Made by a program: the position numbers and the translations under genes
NCBI GenBank assembly: GCA_051744925.1
Contig: JBNJDM010000082.1
Location: 1 to 9,430 of the forward strand
Length of the DNA: 9,430 nucleotides
Reading direction: 5' to 3'
Source of the DNA: JACKCP01 sp051744925
Lineage (GTDB): Bacteria; Desulfobacterota; Desulfobacteria; Desulfobacterales; JACKCP01
Notes under the pieces: model-generated
What the model saw: the letters and a program-made list of their open reading frames with translations, nothing else
The model's database searches: none
Told to the model about the DNA's origin: nothing
Part shown: positions 5,944-9,430 of the stretch, in pieces
How positions within the stretch are numbered: the stretch's first letter is position 1
Layout of the letters: each line of letters starts with the position of its first letter

Positions 5944-7305
5944 ATGAACAAACCTAAAATTTTAATTGTTGATGATGACCAGGCCCACAGAACAATGCTT
6001 AAAACACTTATCAGCGGATGGGGATATTCCACTGCAAGTGCTGAAGACGGAGATATAGCAGTGGATCTTGTTAAAGAAACAGTCTTTGATCTTATTCTCA
6101 TGGATATCAAGATGATTAAAATGTCCGGGATAGAAGCTCTTGAGCATATCCAGTATATTAACCCGTCTATACCTGTACTTATAATGACAGCTTATGCATC
6201 CATAGACACTGCTGTTGATGCCATGAAAAAAGGGGCATACGACTACCTTACAAAACCCCTTGATTTTGAAAAGCTAAGAATTACCATAAAAAGATCTATG
6301 GAACATATAAGTCTTAAAAATGAGAATTCAGCTTTAAAGGAAAACATTGGTGATCATTTCAACAGAAACCAGATCACAGGAAAAAGTCAGGCAGTAAAGG
6401 AAGTTCTTCAGATAATAAAAAACACGGCTCCCACAGAGGCAACTGTTTTAATAACAGGTGAGTCAGGCACCGGAAAAGAACTTGCAGCAGGAGCAATACA
6501 TTACAACAGTCACAGAAAAGACGGTCCTTTCATAAGGGTAAACTGCGGAGCAATTACCGAGACATTAATAGAATCTGAACTTTTCGGACACGAAAAAGGA
6601 TCTTTTACAGGTGCCCATAAACTAAAAGAAGGAAAATTCATACAAGCCCAGAAAGGTACAATTTTCCTTGATGAAATAGGCACAATGCCTTTAAACATGC
6701 AGACAAAATTATTGAGAGTTCTGGAAGACAGAAAAGTTGTAAGGGTGGGCGGGGAAAAAGAGATCCCCCTTGATGTAAGAGTAATAGCAGCAACCAATGA
6801 AAACCTCAACGCCCAGGTAGAAGAAAAACAATTCAGAGAAGATCTTTTTTACAGGCTCAATGTTGTACATATTAATATGCCCGCACTTAAAAAAAGACAA
6901 AGCGATATCCCCCTTCTGGCGGAAACTTTTCTTGAAAAGTCTGCCAAAAAAAACAGAAAAGATATTAAAGGATTTTCTCCCGAAGCAATGGCAAAACTTA
7001 CATCCTATTCATGGCCCGGCAACATAAGAGAACTTTCAAATTCCGTAGAAAGAGCTGTAATTCTTGCTAAAAGCGAATATATAGAAGCCGGGGATATCAT
7101 AACAGGAGAAACTTATTCCACATCAGTTCCTGAAGATATTAAAACTGAAGACTTCAGGGTCGAATCCTTAAAAGAGATTGAAAAAAAAGCTATTATAAAT
7201 ACTCTGGAAGCTATGGGGAATAATAAAAGCGCTGCTGCAAGAGAACTTGGAATAACAAGAAAAACTCTTCACAAAAAACTTAATGAGTATAAAATTGATG
7301 CCTGA
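5944..7305 (+). CDS. NtrC-family sigma-54-dependent response regulator, ZraR/HydG-like
   Basis: The 453-residue protein has three domains. The receiver domain (about 4-120) has acidic residues D10-D12, phospho-accepting Asp54 in LILMDIKM, Thr82 and Lys104 (TKP). The AAA+ domain (about 143-380) has Walker A GESGTGKE (172-179), the sigma-54 contact loop GSFTGA (219-224), Walker B GTIFLDEIG (238-246), R-finger region FREDLFYRLNV (297-307) and sensor II WPGNIREL (357-364). A Fis-type helix-turn-helix ends it (about 425-452, SAAARELGITRKTLHKKLNE). Phosphorylation should drive oligomerisation and ATP-dependent opening of sigma-54 promoters. AAGGA at 5932-5936, seven bases before ATG, sets the start. 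Its place right after the kinase makes it the cognate partner. The loop has Ser where GAFTGA has Ala, a tolerated variant. Target genes are not evident; no clear terminator follows. Confidence 0.97.
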   Translation: MNKPKILIVDDDQAHRTMLKTLISGWGYSTASAEDGDIAVDLVKETVFDLILMDIKMIKMSGIEALEHIQYINPSIPVLIMTAYASIDTAVDAMKKGAYDYLTKPLDFEKLRITIKRSMEHISLKNENSALKENIGDHFNRNQITGKSQAVKEVLQIIKNTAPTEATVLITGESGTGKELAAGAIHYNSHRKDGPFIRVNCGAITETLIESELFGHEKGSFTGAHKLKEGKFIQAQKGTIFLDEIGTMPLNMQTKLLRVLEDRKVVRVGGEKEIPLDVRVIAATNENLNAQVEEKQFREDLFYRLNVVHINMPALKKRQSDIPLLAETFLEKSAKKNRKDIKGFSPEAMAKLTSYSWPGNIRELSNSVERAVILAKSEYIEAGDIITGETYSTSVPEDIKTEDFRVESLKEIEKKAIINTLEAMGNNKSAAARELGITRKTLHKKLNEYKIDA

Positions 7306-7343
7306 GTTGAATAGTTTTCACATTTGTTTAATATAAGCTGAGG

Positions 7344-7371
7344 TTGAAAATCAATCAAATTAGGTTATAAT
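7344..7371 (+). promoter_or_regulatory. Sigma-70-type promoter for the TPR lipoprotein-TraB operon
   Basis: TTGAAA at 7344-7349 (five of six consensus bases) and a perfect TATAAT at 7366-7371 are separated by 16 bases, in the 116-base gap between the regulator and the lipoprotein gene. Transcription would start near 7378, with a leader of about 44 bases. It is the best promoter match in the window. It suggests that the operon is expressed independently of the upstream two-component operon. Confidence 0.6.
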
Positions 7372-7421
7372 AGTTCGGCTTGAACAAAATAATACCTCAT
7401 GCCTTTGAAAGGATATTTTAA

Positions 7422-8306
7422 ATGGGTAAAAATATACTGAAATTATTTTTTTTTGCAGCAGTTTTATTACTTTTTACATCCTGCTCCGGCCATGAGATTA
7501 AACAGATCCCTGAACAGCTCAAACAGGGAGATCAAAGACTTGCAAGAGGAAACATACTTTTAAAACAGGGAAACTCTGATGAAGCAGGAAGACATTTTTT
7601 AAAGGCTTATAAAGCATACTCACTTGCTGATGATTTGCAGGGCTGCGGAGCAAGCCTTACAGGACTTGCCATTTCCTTGTTCAGCCAGGCCAGAAAAAGT
7701 GAGGCAGAACTTTTTTTAGACAAAGCAAAAAACTGCTACAAAGCTTCCCGGGACACACAAAGCCTTGATTCATTTTACATAACCAAAAGCCTTTTATATC
7801 TGCGCTGCAATGAGACTGAAAAAGGAGAAAAAACTATAAACAAAGTCTCTCCTGATACAAATGATGAAAGACTTGATACAACTCTTGCCTTTCTTGAGCT
7901 TAAAAAAAATAATACAGAAAAAGCATATCAGCATATAAACAGAGTCAATCCATTCATTCTTGATAATAAATCTTTTTTCTACTACACAAAAGGTCTTATT
8001 GACATGGAGATTGAAGATTATATTTCATGTGAAAAAAATCTTTTAAAGGCGCTTGAACTTGACAAAAACTCAGGCAGTACATTAAGAACCGCATCAGATC
8101 TTGAAGCTCTTTTTAATCTTTATAAAAAACAGGGCAATATTGAAAAAGCAGAAAATTACCTTTTAAGAGCATTAAAAATCTATACAATAACAGACAACAA
8201 AACCAGAAAAAATATTTTAATCAGGGATCTTAAAAACCTTGGGGAAAATGCCAATAAGGATATGAGTGTGGAAAAATATTTCCTCGATCTTTGGGAAAAC
8301 CAGTAA
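7422..8306 (+). CDS. TPR-repeat lipoprotein, function unknown
   Basis: The 294-residue product begins with a short basic N-terminus, a hydrophobic stretch (FFFAAVLLLF, 9-18) and Cys21 in LLFTSC. This is a plausible lipobox, although Phe at -3 is not the usual residue. Ser at +2 would not act as an inner-membrane retention signal under the Asp+2 rule, so an outer-membrane anchor is likely. The rest is helical with about six TPR-like repeats: roughly 36-69, 77-113, 118-144, 153-177, 185-218 and 223-258. Examples are LLKQGNSDEAGRHFLKAYKA and LYKKQGNIEKAENYLLRALK. TPR arrays mediate protein contacts; no catalytic motif is visible. GAAAGGAT at 7407-7414 serves as ribosome binding site. The stop lies 18 bases before the TraB-family gene, so the two are very probably co-transcribed. 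The specific role is unknown. Confidence 0.88.
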   Translation: MGKNILKLFFFAAVLLLFTSCSGHEIKQIPEQLKQGDQRLARGNILLKQGNSDEAGRHFLKAYKAYSLADDLQGCGASLTGLAISLFSQARKSEAELFLDKAKNCYKASRDTQSLDSFYITKSLLYLRCNETEKGEKTINKVSPDTNDERLDTTLAFLELKKNNTEKAYQHINRVNPFILDNKSFFYYTKGLIDMEIEDYISCEKNLLKALELDKNSGSTLRTASDLEALFNLYKKQGNIEKAENYLLRALKIYTITDNKTRKNILIRDLKNLGENANKDMSVEKYFLDLWENQ

Positions 8307-8324
8307 TTCAAACAGGACATTTTA

Positions 8325-9430
8325 ATGGAAAACAATTCAGATCAGATAAAAGATGCAAATATAACCCGGCTGGAATACAACGGAAAAAAATTTACAATTA
8401 TAGGAACAGCTCATGTTTCAAAACAAAGTGCCGAGCTAGTTGAAAAGACAATAAAAGAATCGCCCCCTGATACAGTTTGTGTAGAACTTTGTGAACCAAG
8501 ATATAATTCTATAAAAAGTGAAAAAAAATTTGAGGATACAGATATAATAAAAATAATTAAAGAAAAACAGGTATATCTTCTCTTATCAAGTCTTATTTTA
8601 TCAGCATTTCAGAAAAAAATAGCAGACAGAATGGAAGTAAAGCCTGGCGCTGAGATGATTGCTGCAATAGACGCAGCAGAAGAATGCGGTGCAAAAACAG
8701 TTCTTGCGGACAGAAATCTCCAGATTACTCTGAAAAGAGCATGGAAAAGCATGAGCTTTTTAGAAAAAATTAAAATAATTTCCCAGCTTATTTTTTCAGC
8801 AGGGAGCAGCAGTGAAATATCTGAAGAAGAAATTGAAAGACTAAAGCAGTCAGATGTTCTTGAAACACTGCTTGATGAAATAGGAAAAAGCCATCCAAAA
8901 CTGAAAAATGTACTTATCACAGAAAGGGATAAATACCTTTCAGATAAAATTAAAAATGCTCCTGGTGAAAATATTACAGCAGTTGTAGGTGCAGGCCATG
9001 TACCGGGAATAAAAAAATACTGGGATGAAGATATTGATACTGATGAGCTGGATTATATGCCACCTCCGGGAAAAGCAGGAAAAATTCTTAAATGGGGAAT
9101 TCCTGCTGTAATTATTATTCTGATTTGTGCAGGATTTTTTATGGGAGGAAAGGCAACAGGTTCACAAATGATTCTTGTGTGGATAGCCTTAAACGGAATA
9201 ATGGCAGGTATTGGAGCAATTCTTGCTTTTGCCCATCCGATCACAATTTTTACAGCTGCAGCTGCCGCTCCTCTTACGTCAATAAACCCCATGGTTGCAG
9301 CCGGCTGGGTTTCAGGTCTTACAGAAGCTTTATTAAGAAAACCGAAAGTTTCTGACCTGGCAAGTCTTTCTGAGGATGTAACAAGCTTAAAAGGATTCTG
9401 GAAAAATAAAGTTACAAGAATTTTGCTGGT
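8325..9430 (+). CDS. TraB/PrgY-family membrane protein, 3' truncated by the window
   Basis: The frame is open from ATG 8325 to the edge; 368 codons are visible of a family size near 400. AGGA at 8314-8317, seven bases upstream, supports the start. The N-terminal cytoplasmic-type domain shows GTAHVS (27-32), VCVELCEPRY (51-60), LADRN (127-131) and GAGHVPGI (222-229). These include the two GX2H motifs (His30, His225) and conserved Glu54 and Arg59 of the TraB/Tiki/EreA-type superfamily, some members of which are metalloproteases or hydrolases. Hydrophobic helices lie at about 255-273 and 282-303. They are followed by the highly conserved AAPLTSINPMVAAGWVSGL (314-332) and EALLRKPKVSDL (334-345). 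The visible end, NKVTRILL, matches the usual family terminus, so little is missing. PrgY of Enterococcus reduces pheromone activity, but the role in Gram-negative bacteria is unresolved. Family call firm, function open. Confidence 0.93.
   Translation, partial: MENNSDQIKDANITRLEYNGKKFTIIGTAHVSKQSAELVEKTIKESPPDTVCVELCEPRYNSIKSEKKFEDTDIIKIIKEKQVYLLLSSLILSAFQKKIADRMEVKPGAEMIAAIDAAEECGAKTVLADRNLQITLKRAWKSMSFLEKIKIISQLIFSAGSSSEISEEEIERLKQSDVLETLLDEIGKSHPKLKNVLITERDKYLSDKIKNAPGENITAVVGAGHVPGIKKYWDEDIDTDELDYMPPPGKAGKILKWGIPAVIIILICAGFFMGGKATGSQMILVWIALNGIMAGIGAILAFAHPITIFTAAAAAPLTSINPMVAAGWVSGLTEALLRKPKVSDLASLSEDVTSLKGFWKNKVTRILL

Noticed and set aside
8609..8920. Antisense open frame opposite the TraB-family gene, and another at 9053-9292
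   Set aside because: Both lie inside a gene whose + strand translation shows conserved family motifs throughout; the antisense products resemble nothing.
9092..9355. Plus-strand 87-codon open frame
   Set aside because: It is an out-of-frame reading of the TraB membrane region, rich in Ser, Cys and Asn, with no motif; the overlapping frame contains the conserved AAPLTSINPMVAAGW segment.

Overview
The window is AT-rich, densely coded, and all recognised genes lie on the + strand. Protein style suggests a Gram-negative motile bacterium of the Desulfobacterota (former Deltaproteobacteria): MCP tips of the NATIEAARAGEAGKGF type, a ZraS/ZraR-like two-component pair, a Fis-type sigma-54 activator, a TPR lipoprotein and a bacterial TraB/PrgY protein. 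The lineage is inference from family resemblance; there is no rRNA or other marker gene.

Layout. Positions 1-153 hold the last 50 codons of a sigma-54 activator (Fis-type DNA-binding tail). A 300-base spacer follows, carrying three copies of a short inverted element. Two methyl-accepting chemotaxis proteins (454-1944 and 2354-3877) come next. They look like separate transcription units: each has a terminator-like hairpin behind it, and a long non-coding leader precedes each. The two MCPs are paralogues that align without a single gap from end to end (496 and 507 residues, constant offset of 11). Both carry a six-helix membrane input region instead of a periplasmic ligand domain. After a strong terminator at 4000-4027 comes a two-component operon: a membrane histidine kinase (4130-5908, TTG start) and its NtrC-family response regulator (5944-7305). 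A good sigma-70-type promoter at 7344-7371 then starts a second operon: a TPR lipoprotein (7422-8306) and, 18 bases later, a TraB/PrgY-family membrane protein (8325 to the right edge, incomplete).

How the genes may work together. The MCPs should feed a chemotaxis array encoded elsewhere; no CheA, CheW, CheR or CheB gene is present. The kinase probably senses an extracytoplasmic signal, possibly a metal ion, since its outer domain has a His/Met-rich stretch. It should phosphorylate Asp54 of the regulator, which would activate sigma-54 promoters. I saw no convincing sigma-54 promoter (GG-N10-GC core) in the intergenic stretches, so the regulon is probably elsewhere. The TPR lipoprotein and TraB protein form a plausible envelope-associated pair of unknown function.

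The observations most worth pursuing are the shared six-helix MCP input module, the gap-free MCP duplication, the HM-rich insert in the kinase sensor domain, and the TPR-TraB pair with both GX2H motifs intact. No mobile element, CRISPR array, tRNA or rRNA was seen.
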